DNA of 64,000 bases, from positions 42,374-106,373 of the forward strand of contig VXIS01000152.1 in assembly GCA_008704415.1 (NCBI GenBank). Direction: 5' to 3'. The translations under genes were made by a program, and so were the position numbers. Shown here one piece after another: positions 11,333 to 22,324 of the stretch (the stretch's first letter is position 1; the number at the start of each line of letters is the position of its first letter). Under the pieces are notes generated by a model. It made no database searches and was not told where the DNA came from. It worked only from the letters and a program-made list of their open reading frames with translations. This DNA comes from Sphaerosporella brunnea. Lineage: Eukaryota > Ascomycota > Pezizomycetes > Pezizales > Pyronemataceae.

Positions 11333-12766
11333 TCACGCCCAACCTCCAATTCCCGTATGCTGTTGTTGCTGCTGTGCATGCACTTGCTGATGCTGCTGCT
11401 CTTGCTGTTGCTGCAACTGCCTCGGTCGTCCGCCTGGTGCGGCCCTCGACTCCCGCCTCCCGTCATGCCCATCATAATCGGTCCGGTCATCACCACCTCC
11501 TCCACCTGTAGCTTTCCTCTTCTCCACGATCGTCTTGGAAAGCTTGTCCAAACTTCGGCCACCTCTCCACTCATCGACATCGCTTATCGCATCCCACTCG
11601 GTCCGCCCCTGATCTATAAGCTTCCTGACCTCCTCGATAATAACCTTCCGCCTGGAATAAAACTTGCGCTCTGCCTGGGTGGATCGCCATTTCGGGCCGT
11701 ATGTTGACTCCAAATATACCACAGACGGCTGGTCGGGCGCCAGTCCTTTGGTCCATTCCTGCCAGAGTTCATTCACGGTCTTGATACTGCGCGACAGTTT
11801 ATATTCCTGGTGATCACCACGGGGCGAGACGGAGCTGCTGGTACTGCTGGGCGTGTTGCCACCCCCACCGGCAGTAACTGCAGCGTTCCCGTTGCTAGGC
11901 GCATACTGATTGACCGGTGGTGTTGCATGGGCAGGAGGGGGAGAATAGGGTGGAGGATTGTTGGGAGCGGTGTTGGCCAGACCGCTGTAATTGGACGTGG
12001 GAATCCCATTGACAGCAGGCGCAGGATCCGGGGGCACGTTTGACTTGCTTGGTTGTGCCGACGGCTGCTGTATTGTTCTATTCGACACGTGCGTGCCGCC
12101 GTGAGGGTTATGATTCGGGAAGGATACAATGAACAGCATGCCGTCGACCATGAAGCCTGGAAGTGACATCCGGGGAATCGTGTCGCCGCGTGAATTGGTC
12201 AACCTGGGATCGCCAGTCTTCGAAAAGGTAGCTTGAATCATGTGTACGAATGACTATTGTCACGCCGCCATCTGTTAGCGACTGGGATTCAACCCGCAGA
12301 TGAACGCAAAAACTCACTTCCCAGGTGTTGACCATCCCGAGGGGTAACGCGAATGTCTCGGTCCCTCCCTCCTCCCTCACCCTCACAGTCGCGGGCCCCT
12401 CCTCGATGGGCACGAAAGGCTTTACATCGCCACTGCCAGGCGACGGTGTAGGCGCGTGTGACGCGGAAACCGAGCTTCGTCCGACCATGGCCGCAGGAGT
12501 GCCGTTCCCGACCAGATTCACAGACGTGTTGTGAAGACTCGCATGCGACGTTGAGGGACTCCTCATGTAGGCTTGATGTTGCTTCACCGTGTTTCCACCC
12601 GCACCACCGGTCGCCTTCTGTTGTCCTCCGGCACCCATATACCCATTCGCGGCGGAAAACTTGTGGGAGGCACCCCCGCCCCCGCCGTTGACTGCGTTAG
12701 CAACGCCATTCTTTAGCGCAGCGGACTGCTGCTGCTGTTGCTGCTGAGATTGTTGTTGTTGTTGTT

Positions 12767-12803
<37 letters not shown>

Positions 12804-13022
12804 CTGTTGTTGTTGTTGATGATGATGTTGCTGCTGAAGTAACGCGGCCCTAAGCTCGAGAGGGGCATTTGCGACGGCGACGCCGTTCGAACTGGCATTC
12901 TGCAATCGCGCTCGCTTTTGCGGTCGGGAACTAACGCTTTCTCCGGACGAGGTGGTCACGCAGAGAGTGGCCGACGATCCGTGCGGCGACGGGACCGCGG
13001 ATGGAGGGAGATACGAGGACAT
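11333..13022 (-). CDS. GCR1_C-domain transcription factor with polyglutamine
   Basis: Two exons (12318-13022 and 11333-12253; intron 64 bp, GTGAGT to AATAG) encode 541 residues. I start at the ATG at 13020-13022; the leucine-rich frame upstream of it is only the antisense of a CAG repeat. An N-terminal half of low complexity carries a long polyglutamine run (about residues 63-99). After a central conserved block around LPGFMVDGMLFIVSF comes a Pro/Asn-rich linker and then a GCR1_C-type DNA-binding domain: YKLSRSIKTVNELWQEWTKG, then PSVVYLE, KWRS and FYSRRKVIIEEVRKLI. That domain is shared by yeast Gcr1, Hot1 and Msn1. The tail is again glutamine-rich. The protein is a likely nuclear transcriptional activator; its targets cannot be read from sequence. 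Confidence 0.8.
12727..12836 (-). repeat. CAG/CAA repeat encoding polyglutamine
   Basis: Mixed CTG and TTG triplets on the plus strand encode an uninterrupted glutamine run broken by a few histidines and one serine. The mixture of synonymous codons suggests selection for the amino-acid tract and not recent slippage. Similar CAG runs occur just upstream at 13045-13085 and 13225-13310, outside the chosen CDS. Confidence 0.8.
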
Positions 13023-14801
13023 GGTTGCGACACCGATACCGAGCAGCAGCGGCGGCAGCAGCAGCAGCAGCAGCAACAGCAGCGTTTGGCAAGACGGGGA
13101 ACGGGGGACAAGAACGAGTCAAGTTCAAGTCCGGGACCAGCTCAGGCCAGCAGGACAAGACGACACTACAAGGGCAAGCACGCCGCTAGTCTAGGTGCCG
13201 CGGGAGCCGGGTTGACCAGACAAGGCCAGCAGCGGAGCAGAGCAGCGGAGCAGAGCAGCAGCAGCAACAGCAGCAACACACAGCGGCAGCGGCGGCGGCA
13301 GCAGTGGCAGCACAGCAACACCCAAGGGCGCAGGGCGGAGGATCCGACGGGGAGCGGGCGTTTTGCTGTGCTTTCGGGGGTGGCGGGCAGGGGGTGGGAT
13401 TACGCTGTGCTGGGCAGTGGAGGGTGCCGGGGTTCTTGCTGGGGGGGGGGTGGGGGGGGTGGTTGTGCTGGTGGCGGTGGGGGTGGGCAGCGTGCTAAGC
13501 AGCGGATGTTTTTTTTTTGAGTCGGAGTCGTGTCGTCGCCGTCGGTGAGACGAGGGACTCGACGGCAGCATCTGACGGCGTGAAGCGTGACGGGGTCGAG
13601 TTGGTTTGGTGAGCTGCGTGTGGGCTGGGGTGCGACTGGCTGGCTGGCTGAGTTTGCCTGCGCGAGCCAGGGTGGCGCAGTGCAGCAGCAGACTTCTCCT
13701 TCTCCGCCCTTTCCCCTTCGAATTCGCACGGGGACAGGCACACCCGCAATCGACACACACACAAGCATCCAGCACCACTTTGCGCTTTCAAACGTTCGTT
13801 TGAAGCGATGGGTAAAAGAAGTAGATACCAGACAGACAGACAATAGACGCTCGGTCACGCGGTGGCGGTGGTGTGGGGCGGTTACGGCGGATCTGAGGCA
13901 TTTATTGCGATGTCCGCTGGAAGAGTCACACTGTCACATCTCCTGGGAGCTGGATGTGACTCTGGGGGCGGGCTCGCATCCCAAACCTGGGGAAGACGGT
14001 CTCGAACTCGAACTTGAAACCCCCCCGCCCCAACCATGATGTTTCGACAACGCTGGACCTACAGTACCTACAACTCCTTCACAGCCCATCACTCTGGATC
14101 ATCACGCGTGCCCCTCCCTCGCCAAACTGCACTTCGTGATCCCATTCGTTTCGTTGCATCTGATCCATCTGCGCCCGAGGCGAAAGTGCTTCTCAAAAAG
14201 TATCCTCAAATCGATCGCAACTGCGGATGCACTCGTCGTCTGCTGGTGGTGCCATTGCCGCCAGCGGCAAACTCGCCGGTTCCGGGACGGGCGCGTTCCG
14301 GCTCGAGGACAGAATAGCACGCATATCTAGCCAGCCTGTGCACTCCATTCCTGCCATCAAATAGATGATAGGCGACAGCTTTGAGCTTAAAAAAAAAAAA
14401 AAAAAAAAAAAAAAACACGGGCATCCCAATTTCAAAAAGGACCAGACCAATTCTGAAAGAAAGAAAGGAAGAAAAAAAAAAAAAAAAAAGCAAAAAGCAT
14501 GTTCCCTTGCCGTGTATGCATGGCAGAAAAGCCACATCAACAACCTGTTGATAAAAAATACAACCAAGCTAGGCAGACAGGACAGGAACCGTTGGATAAA
14601 AGAGAAATAACTCCATAAACAGTGCCATCCCGGAGCATTTTCTACAGCCCAACCCATTGACGCCAAAAAAATACAGATCCAATAATTACCGATAAGCCGA
14701 GACCAATCGCCCCCAAAAAGAAAAGAAAAGAAAACAAGAATCAAAACCAGACCCATCGCTCCTGCATGGTGCATCTACAAGTACGCCAGAACTCCTCATG
14801 G
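13023..14801. other. Intergenic: promoter of the GCR1_C gene and 3' region of PFA5
   Basis: The part near 13023-13320 is CAG-rich and probably 5' leader of the minus-strand transcription factor. There is a G-rich patch at 13430-13490 and long A tracts at 14389-14415 and about 14474-14490. Overlapping frames of 150-200 codons on both strands are low-complexity shadows. No gene is supported. Confidence 0.5.
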
Positions 14802-16335
14802 TCATCCTTGAACCTTATCGTGAGTGTGTTCGACGGGTATCCCCGCCTCTTTTTTCAGTCTCGAAATAATTTCTGGATTCCATCGATAGAATCCTTGTTC
14901 ACCCCCACTGCTTCCAGGCTTCGGAACTCCCCAGAACTTGAACCAGTGCCACCAACTCCCGCCAAGAGATTCCTTGAAGTTTGCGTACGTGCTGTTTAAT
15001 TTCCACGGATTCTCTCCAGGTCGCGTTCGAACAATCACATAGCACCGCTGCTCCTCCCCAGGCCCCGGGTTGGGCGGTAACCATACACGAGTTCCACTGG
15101 GCTTGTATGGATTGGAATCGATCGATGCGAAAGATGGTGCCGGTGGATTCGGATCGTGAACCGCAAGCTGGTAGACCTTCGTCTTCACTGAGAGTGAGTC
15201 AATAGTACTAACGTTGCTCCAGATCAGCTGAGACGTTGAGAATGTCATCCCGGCAGAGAAGAGAGCAAAGATACACGCCCTGCAATAACGGCTGTCAGTC
15301 TCGATCAAGTCTGGTGGTCTGGGAAATGCATACAATACTAAAGCTGCAACCCACTTCGAATCGACATTCATACCAGCTTTATTTCGTTCGTGCATGAGAA
15401 CTCCCAGCGTGACGATCAGGAACAGACAGTAAACGGTGCCGAAAACAACGACCTGGTAAAAATATCGAAAACTGGTTTCTGCTACCACGCCGCCAACCCT
15501 TAACCCTGCGTTCAGTATTGTTTATTCCCGAGCACTTTTCGGTGCAGCAAGCATACCACGGGCAGAAATGGTCCATCCTCCACACACAACGCCCAACCTC
15601 CGAGCAGTGGTGCGCTCGATCAGGCTTCCAGCAGTCACACTTTGAGCAATATCGAGGAAGGCCATCACTTTCACATACAAAGATCTCCTTATTGAGGAAC
15701 TCTTTCAGATTTGAAGGGGCCGATTGGGCTTCCGGTCTAGGGTAGGTCCATTGGCTGTACGGCCGGCCTAGGATTTGAGTAGGCGGTCCAGTCATTGTTG
15801 GCGCACCGGGGCTCGGCTGCGGCGGTCCTTCGCGCAAAGCGGTGTCGAGCGAAGTGTCCGTCATCACTCGGGCTAGACCTTCGGTAGATCCCTCCGTGGC
15901 GGTGATCCTAGCTGGTTGGGCGCTCCTTAACCCGGTCTCCAAATCGCCATCTTCCGCACCATCAACTCGCGGCTTCTCGCTCAAGTTCGCGGCGTCGTCC
16001 GTGTTGCGACCTTGCTGCACGTAGCCAGGGTTGAAGGTGAGCGTAATCACAGTGCGAAGGTATGATATCGAGAGCAATGCGAAAAAGACGAAGTAGAATG
16101 CAAAGAGCAGGGCTGCGGCCACTTTGCGTTTTCGATCGAATAGAAGATAGTGGACTGAAGGAAGTGAGTCGCGTCATCACGGGGAAACAAGATGCGCAAT
16201 TCGGCTGGACTCAGGCAGATACGCACCGCAAACCAGCGACAGAAACACCCAGGTAGCATAACCCACCATGCCGGCCATGAGGAGGGGCATGGCCCGCGCA
16301 ACCCAGATGTTGAGGGTGCGACGGTTCTGGCCCAT
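14802..16335 (-). CDS. PFA5: Palmitoyltransferase, Pfa5-type (DHFC)
   Basis: Four exons (16227-16335, 15557-16154, 15334-15498, 14802-15279) encode 449 residues. The protein S-acylates cytosolic faces of membrane proteins. Four membrane segments are visible, two before and two after the cysteine-rich domain. That domain starts at C206 (CSKCDCWKPDRAHHC) and ends RMDHFCPWVGG, with C234 as the catalytic cysteine, so DHHC is here DHFC; yeast Pfa5 also deviates (DHYC). The block after it, VAETSFRYF, is typical of Pfa5. The last intron (15280-15333) is 54 bp, in frame and stop-free, so it would be read through by a naive model. Splicing it restores a clean fourth membrane helix (WVAALVLACIFALFSAG). 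I start at the ATG at 16333-16335, in good context (AAAATGG). Confidence 0.88.
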
Positions 16336-16536
16336 TTTTGGCGGTTGGTGATGGTCGGAGAGGAGAGTGTTCAAGATAGGAGCAGTTATTTTTTTTTGGG
16401 GGGGGGGGGGTTGGGTGAGAGTCTGGGGGGGGGAGCTGCACCAGTTTCGCTAATAGCAACTCGCACGGCCCGGGAAGGAGCTGTGGTTGCAACTTGCTAG
16501 GGTCCGGGAGCCAAGCCAGCCGCCATACATGCAATA
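16336..16536. promoter_or_regulatory. Upstream region of PFA5
   Basis: About 200 bp separate the PFA5 ATG from an inverted-repeat element. It contains a 13-base G tract (16398-16410). No defined factor site was recognised. Confidence 0.35.
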
Positions 16537-16651
16537 CCGTATTATCCCGGTAATAAGGCAATGTGGCTAAGTGACTTTGCCAGGAGGCTGAGTGACTTCC
16601 CCACAGAGCGCAGTGACTTTGCCACATTGCCTTAGTACCGAGATAATACGG
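16537..16651. mobile_element. 115-bp MITE with TA flanks and internal triplicated repeat
   Basis: The ends are inverted repeats of about 30 bp, with CCGTATTATC at each terminus and a shared inner block TAAGGCAATGTGGC. Only a couple of mismatches separate the two arms. TA is found on both sides (16535-16536 and 16652-16653), the target preferred by Tc1/mariner elements. Between the arms an AGTGACTT(T/C)(G/C)CC unit is repeated three times at about 21-bp spacing. No coding capacity. It lies in the promoter side of PFA5. Confidence 0.7.
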
Positions 16652-19600
16652 TAGTACATAGGTACTTGGTACTCTACGAGATTAAGGTTCCAGACTGGAT
16701 GGTCAAAACACGCAGCAACCATGCAAATGCAAGTGGCATGCTCTTTTGACAGCTTGCGCGCGATCGTGAAGACTCTTTTTTTTTTTCGCACTTCCGTTCG
16801 GATTGTTCTGCCGCACCAGCCACCAATCTGCCTTCCCGCGTCGCTTGCCCTGATGGCTGACGAAAAGGATGGTAACGACAGTAGTCACTCTGCTCACCCA
16901 TAGATATGAATTGGAAGCGGAGCGCCTACAATGCCTACTCTACTCTACATACATAGTATTCTACCTGTGTCCCGTCCCGCTCTAGCCAGGATGCCGCCTT
17001 GACCCATGGTCTGCAGAACAGCGATGCGGAGTGTCGATTCCCCCGCACTCCTATCGCCATCCCGCTTACTCTCAGTCCGTTTCGTCGCGAGCCGATTTGC
17101 CGTGTATAGTAGATCCCCCCCCCCCCCCCAAATCCATACATGCGAAAAGTGCCATCTCTCCCCCACCCTCTGGATATCTAAACTGGGAAACACTCAATAA
17201 TCGCACAACCAGCAGAAGTCGCCGAGCGTCCACATACATATGCTACCTGTACGCACTATCCATTTCAGCCGTCCCGCATCGGTTTGCAAGCGATGTTACC
17301 ATTTCCAGCGAGGCGGCGCAGGCATAACTTGCATTCGCAGTCAGCCGTCAATGTCTGGAGGTGATAGCCTTTGACTCGTCATAACCGGTCGGCCGTATAT
17401 GTTTGCAGGGCCTGTTATGGATCCATGGAAAGCTTTCACACACATGACCCTATCTAGGCCGTTAACAAGGCTACATCACCTTCCTACACTTAGGTATCCG
17501 CAACTCCAAATCCGTCACCACATGGTAACGGAACGCCGGCAAAACAAACAACCTGGTTGTCGATCTACATATCTTGCACGCAACTTGGTGTTCATTTCGA
17601 CTCAGCCACCACGCATCCGCTAAAAAATCGGCTTTGTTTGAGGAACGGACCGGGAGAAACCTTTACCAAGACGTGCGGAACCATTGAAAATTAGGGCAAC
17701 GCATCTCACCTTTGTTAAGTCCTTCGGCGCTAAAACCTTGGTCATACAGCCGCGTTTATGCTGTGAGTACATGATGGGACAGATACGCCTTCCGTGCAAG
17801 GCGAAAAGCGAGGACTTTCTTGACCGGGAAACCGGTCTGGTCGGGGGATTCCGATGATGAAGCAGGAAGCACGTCGTCTTCACCGTTTCTCATGACCTCG
17901 AGTGCTAGAGTAGAGTTGAAGCCAGAGACCTCGAGTCACGTAAGAATATTACAGGCTTGGGCGCGCCTTGTTGGAACCTTCTTGCAGCTCTATAGAAGCC
18001 ACTCGCCCGCCCCAATTTGCTCGCAATGAATCATTGACCTGTGGAGAAAAACAGTGAGGGATTTCACGAGACTGTGAACGTTACTTCGTGCCCGCTTTTG
18101 TTGTACCCCACCCCGAAGTCGACAGTCGAATATTCGGACGTATTGTGACGCACGGTCACACAAACAACGCAGCCATATATTATGGTTCGATGTGATGTTA
18201 AACATTCACCAAAATATCTATGCAGCTGCAGCAAGCCTACGGCGTAGCACGTACACCATCCAGACCCAGGGTTAGAGAACTTCCATTAGTCTTCCGTTAC
18301 ACGCTCTTAGAGATATGCCTGATATGTCTGGGGAAAGCCAGATTGCTGCCCCGACTCGGTCTAAGAGTTCTGGCTGCATGGCCACGGCTAAATGAGCCCT
18401 TCTTTTGGTTGGTTAGATGGACGTTGTGAAACGCTGGTGTGGTCTGCCTCGAAGGAAACAATTGATCGAAATAGGAGATGGCCCAGACGCCATACCGTTT
18501 CTGGTACGCTCAGGCTGACGAGGCGCTCAACGTCGGCTGCATCACGCGCAATTTGTGTAACACCCGTTGTATGTGCGCGCGAAGGAGTCTTCAACTTCAC
18601 CAAAGGCTTTGATGTTGGAGACCGAGCCTTTTTTTTAGCACCAGAGCTTGTGGCCATGAATGCCCCCCTTTGGGCTTTCGGTGTACTCATATGGCCAGTC
18701 CTCGCATCGGGACAACCATTTTCTACCTCCTTCAAAACACGAACTGATGCACAACATCTGGGGCTAACCCCACTACCCATCCCGCTCGGCATATTACCGT
18801 ACCTGCTTATGAGCAGTGTAACCACAAGGCTCAATCTGCTGGTCACACTGTGAAATGAAGTGTATCTAGGGTCTGCAGCGAGTTTCCACCTCCATGCTGA
18901 CGTTTCGACCAGTGAGCCTTCCTCACCTTCACCAACAGCAGTGCCGGCACTATAGCGGCGCAAAAAAAATGTTGTGGCTGGCCGCTAAACTTGCAAACGT
19001 GGGTTACATTGGGGCTACAATCACCCACTGCCTCCTGCTGCGGTCCGGTTGTCCATGTCCATATGTTCTTTCTCCTCGCGCACGTCTCAATCGATCCCTG
19101 GGGATATCAAGGTGCGCGTGGAGCAGCTTATGGTGCACGGTATGTATCTTTTTTCATAACTGCATGTTCGGAAGGGAAATTACTCACTCCTTCGAAAAAA
19201 ACGTTTTCACAGATATGCGGAAAGCCCCCCACCCACCGCCGGAGATTTATCGCCGTGGAGCGCAATCGTCGTCCTCAGCATCATCGTTGCGTTCCTGGAG
19301 CCTGAGAACCAGGGTTCCCGCCCCATATAATATAAACCGCCACGAGGAAGGGATAAGGAGGCCAGAGAAGGCTCAACTCCTTAACATAGGGCTGGTGCAA
19401 CGACGTGCGCTGCTTGGAGGTCTACCTCCGCCGGCTTCCCTACTTTGGGCTTCTGTACACAGGAAGTCCCATGTGCAGCAGCGGCAGTGCTTTTTAGCTG
19501 TCATTACACAACTTGAGCCCCGCCGCCGCCGTTTCTTGGGTTTACGCTACCCCATGCAACCGTGTTTCAGGACAGGGCGGTTGCCATCATCTTTGAGGTT

Positions 19601-20124
19601 AGATTCTCTTCCAGAGCACCATTGAACGGGGCGGAGACGGGAAGGTTCCCAACGGTACACTCAACACCGAACCATCCCTAAGCTGCCTGGATGTCTCAAC
19701 CTTACTGACTTATTATTGTCCACTAACGTCTGGCAAAGGTAGCGGTGGGGCGTGCGGTCCTTGCGCTTTTTGGCCTCGCACACGGGTTGCTCTGGCCTGG
19801 GCACAAGGAAAGCGGGCTGCGGACACTGTGCTCGCCCTCTCTCCTCCTAGTACTATGTGTATGCACTCTAGGTGGCACTGCACTCCACAACGTGGTGCTC
19901 ACGTTTTGAAGGTGTTCAACCAGGCAAAGGAAGTCTGGATATAAAGATCTCGTCAGATCACTCCCATTATTTCTCCATCAACTCGAGCAGCAAACTTCAT
20001 CACGCATACAAACATATATCTCCCCCTCTGGAAACATCATAAAGACAGCATCCCCCTTGATATCTATTCATTCCAGCTTCACACAAACCTCTGCAACCCA
20101 AACACTATACATAAACACCTAGCC
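16652..20124. other. Gene-poor stretch
   Basis: It contains a 15-base C tract (17115-17129). A minus-strand frame with ATG near 18658 reads about 89 codons to 18388 (MATSSGAKKKARSPTSKPL at its start), but I find no splice-supported extension or known domain. A long plus-strand frame near 18894-19625 has no domain. Bases after about 19935 (a TATAAA near 19938, then a pyrimidine- and CAA-rich leader) look like the promoter and 5' leader of the gene at 20125. Confidence 0.4.
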
Positions 20125-20558
20125 ATGTACAACAAGAACATGGTCCGCCGCGCCGTCAAGGGAGGAGAAGACATGGAGATGGTATGCAAACTCCCACTAG
20201 CATCCAATGTTCATCAGTTCTAACACACCTCCAGCCCTCCATCACGCCAGCCCAGCTATCCGCTTCTAGTCCTAGTCATCTCCCCAGCACCAACCATGCC
20301 CAGCACTCCTCCACCACCCAGCGCACCGCACGCAATAGCCGGGCCTCGGATGCTCCTAGCCCCCCATCATCCGAAGCATCAACCAAGTCTGGTGGCCGCG
20401 GCGAACACGCCTGGTACTGCTGCATCGGCGCTGCACCCCCGGACCGGCCCGCGCACTACGCTGGCCCCTGGTTGATGGTCAACACTGAGGTGTGCCTCAC
20501 CTGCCACCATCACAGGTGTCCGCACTGTACTACGATCTTTATCCCGGGTGCTTACTAG
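20125..20558 (+). CDS. Small zinc-ribbon-like fungal protein (copy 2)
   Basis: Exon 1 (20125-20181, 19 codons) and exon 2 (20235-20558) flank a 53-bp intron (GTATGC to CTCCAG) and encode 126 residues. A Ser/Pro/Thr-rich, probably disordered middle part leads to a conserved end: HAWYCC, HYAGPWLM, then CLTCHHHRCPHC, which looks like a CxxC-HxHRCxxC zinc ribbon. It is paralogous to the gene at 3777-4109, with the same exon layout (a tiny first exon joined in phase 0 to the zinc-domain exon). Promoter features (TATAAA about 185 bp upstream, CAA/CT-rich leader) indicate expression. The function is unknown. Both copies lie in repeat-rich stretches away from housekeeping genes. Confidence 0.7.
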
Positions 20559-21811
20559 ACGCCCGCTTGCGCGCTTGCGCGGCTGTTGAGGAGTTGTGTG
20601 ACATGCGGCCACGAAGGTAGTTGCACACGAATACACCCCCACGTTGAGACCCAAGGCTTTTTTTTTTTTTTTTTTTCCTTTTGCATAGAAATTTCCTGTT
20701 ACTTGCTATTCTAGCCCTAGCTAGAGTCTCGCTGATAAAAAAACACAAAAACAGCTGCTTTACGAGAGATCATTTCCTATTCCCTTGTCCCTTACATTTT
20801 TGATCGATATCTGCTTTTTAGACGTCTAGACCAGCCACTGCTTTTTAGATTTTTTTTTTAAATTTTTTTTTTCTCACTATAGATTTCCAAGATCCTTCAA
20901 CTTGCAACATTGCAACGATAAATCGACAGAAACCCTATGTGTCTTTTTTGCGATAGATTTCCTTTGCTTTGCATGTTTTCTTTCCCCTTAATTACACAAC
21001 CCACGGGAAAAAAAAAAAAAAAAGACTAGCTAGATGGATGTTGAGACTAACTGCCGGGACGTGGAGTTTTTTGGCATATATTTAATGAACGTTAGGATTT
21101 ACGGCTTAGAGGGGTAGGTTTTTTTTCTAGCCTTTTTTTTTTCGTTTTCGTTTTCTTGTTTTCTTTTGTGGTTTTCTTGTTTTGTTTTGTGGTTTTGAGT
21201 TTGCTTGCATGCATGTTGTTTTAGAGCTAGAGATAGAAAATGGATCATGATGTTATGACTGTAAATTGTCTCCTGTCTGTTTTGCTGCGGTGAAAATGGA
21301 ACTGATGGGCTGCTACCTAAATGGGGATGGGATATCTCAATGCTGTTGGGGGAAAGAATGGAAGGGTGAGGCGGCCGCGCGCGGGGGGGAATATAATTAA
21401 TAAAAAAAAAAAAAAAAAAAAAAAAAAACTTCACCCCAAACGGCATCTCGTAGTGATCCGCCGTGCTTTCCAGGCAACAAAAGGCGCGCGCTCATCAATC
21501 AAGGCATGTTAACTTGCAACAATTCCCTGGCTTCCTCAGTTCAGGATGCCCACGCTGCCGCAGAAACTGGTGATTGCTGGATTTGTTGCTGCGGTACTGC
21601 GGAAGCCGGACACTGGGCATTGCCGGACTGGAATCGAGATGGTGGAGCTGTATATTGCCCAGGAGACAGGCCGGGATCGGCCATGCATGCTCGACTGGTC
21701 CGTAGACGTGTGGAGGAAGCTCTTGCAGCTTGCTGAGCTTGGATCCTGTGAGTTGGGGTGTGTTCCCGAGGTCTGGATAGCCTCGGGCTCTGAAGAAGAT
21801 CTTTGTAATGT
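20559..21811. other. 3' region and AT-rich spacer
   Basis: T- and A-rich tracts occur at 20659-20676, about 20850-20870, 21010-21023, 21120-21145 and 21401-21428. A plus-strand frame from 21546 (89 codons, MPTLPQKLVIAGF at its start) and an opposing minus-strand frame (21495-21920) overlap. Neither shows a recognisable domain, and the position next to a LINE ORF1 piece suggests they belong to old mobile DNA. Confidence 0.4.
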
Positions 21812-21985
21812 TTAGTTCGTGGTGTAGAGTGAGTAGGTTCTTAAGCAGTTTACGCTGCTTCCTTCGCTGGCCTCCTGCAGCGGTAGCTGGTAAGAACGAA
21901 ATAGCTCCTTTGTTATCCATCGCCTTGTTTCATTTGTAGGATTGGTCGTTGCCTGTTTTGGTTTGTTGTTTCTGGAAATCGCGAC
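21812..21985 (-). mobile_element. LINE ORF1 fragment (same family as 8750-9065)
   Basis: The minus strand reads SRNNKPKQATTNPTNETRRW followed by ITKELFRSYQ. Bases 21905-21973 match 8999-9065 almost perfectly apart from a 2-bp indel, and here the frame through NPTNETRRWITKE stays open, so this copy preserves the original reading frame of that junction. Upstream and downstream parts of the element are not recognised, so it is a short relic. Confidence 0.6.
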
Positions 21986-22099
21986 CGAAGTTCTTGTGTC
22001 TATTAAATTGAAACGAAATGTTTTCCACTTTACTCCTTGACTCGTGATTATGGATAGCAGCAGCAGCACAAATGAATAATTGGGCAATTATTGTAGATG

Positions 22100-22185
22100 T
22101 CCGTTATGGTGTAGTGGCTAGCATCAGCCGCTCTCAAGCAGAGCATTTATCCGGCTAGACCGGGGTTCGATTCCCCGTAACGGAA
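22100..22185 (+). tRNA. tRNA-Glu(CTC): tRNA-Glu (CTC) with 14-nt intron
   Basis: The acceptor arms TCCGTTA and TAACGGA pair fully. The T arm is CGGGG-TTCGATT-CCCCG, and the anticodon stem AGCCG pairs with CGGCT around loop CTCTCAC with anticodon CTC (22133-22135). A 14-nt intron (22137-22150) interrupts the loop after position 37, the canonical site, and must be removed to form the loop. The B box GGTTCGATTCC is intact. The gene is followed by a T run. Confidence 0.93.
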
Positions 22186-22192
22186 ATCAATA

Positions 22193-22200
22193 TTTTTTTT
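22193..22200 (+). terminator. RNA polymerase III terminator of tRNA-Glu
   Basis: Eight consecutive T residues begin 8 bp after the discriminator base of the tRNA, followed by more T-rich sequence. This is the standard Pol III stop signal. Confidence 0.8.
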
Positions 22201-22324
22201 GTTTTTATTTCTATTTTCTATTTTTTATTTTTTTATTTTTTTATTTTATTTTTTTTGGCCCGGGGAAGGGGGCGATCATGATTGCTCACTCGTCGCTGGC
22301 GGCACCATTCAGTCATCTAATCTA

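Noticed and set aside
12318..13076. Leucine-rich signal peptide at the start of the GCR1_C protein
   Set aside because: The leucines are antisense CAG codons and the frame begins without ATG; the real start MSSYLPPSA gives a nuclear protein.
13191..13778. Overlapping frames of 150-200 codons on both strands
   Set aside because: Low-complexity CAG- and G-rich leader sequence; no splice sites or domain, and they conflict with each other.
14193..14774. A 193-codon minus-strand frame rich in Phe and Leu resembling membrane segments
   Set aside because: The hydrophobic runs come from A tracts read in antisense (TTT codons) in the 3' region of PFA5.
18894..19625. A 243-codon plus-strand frame
   Set aside because: No recognisable domain, unusual composition, no extension through splice sites, and frames of similar length on the other strand.
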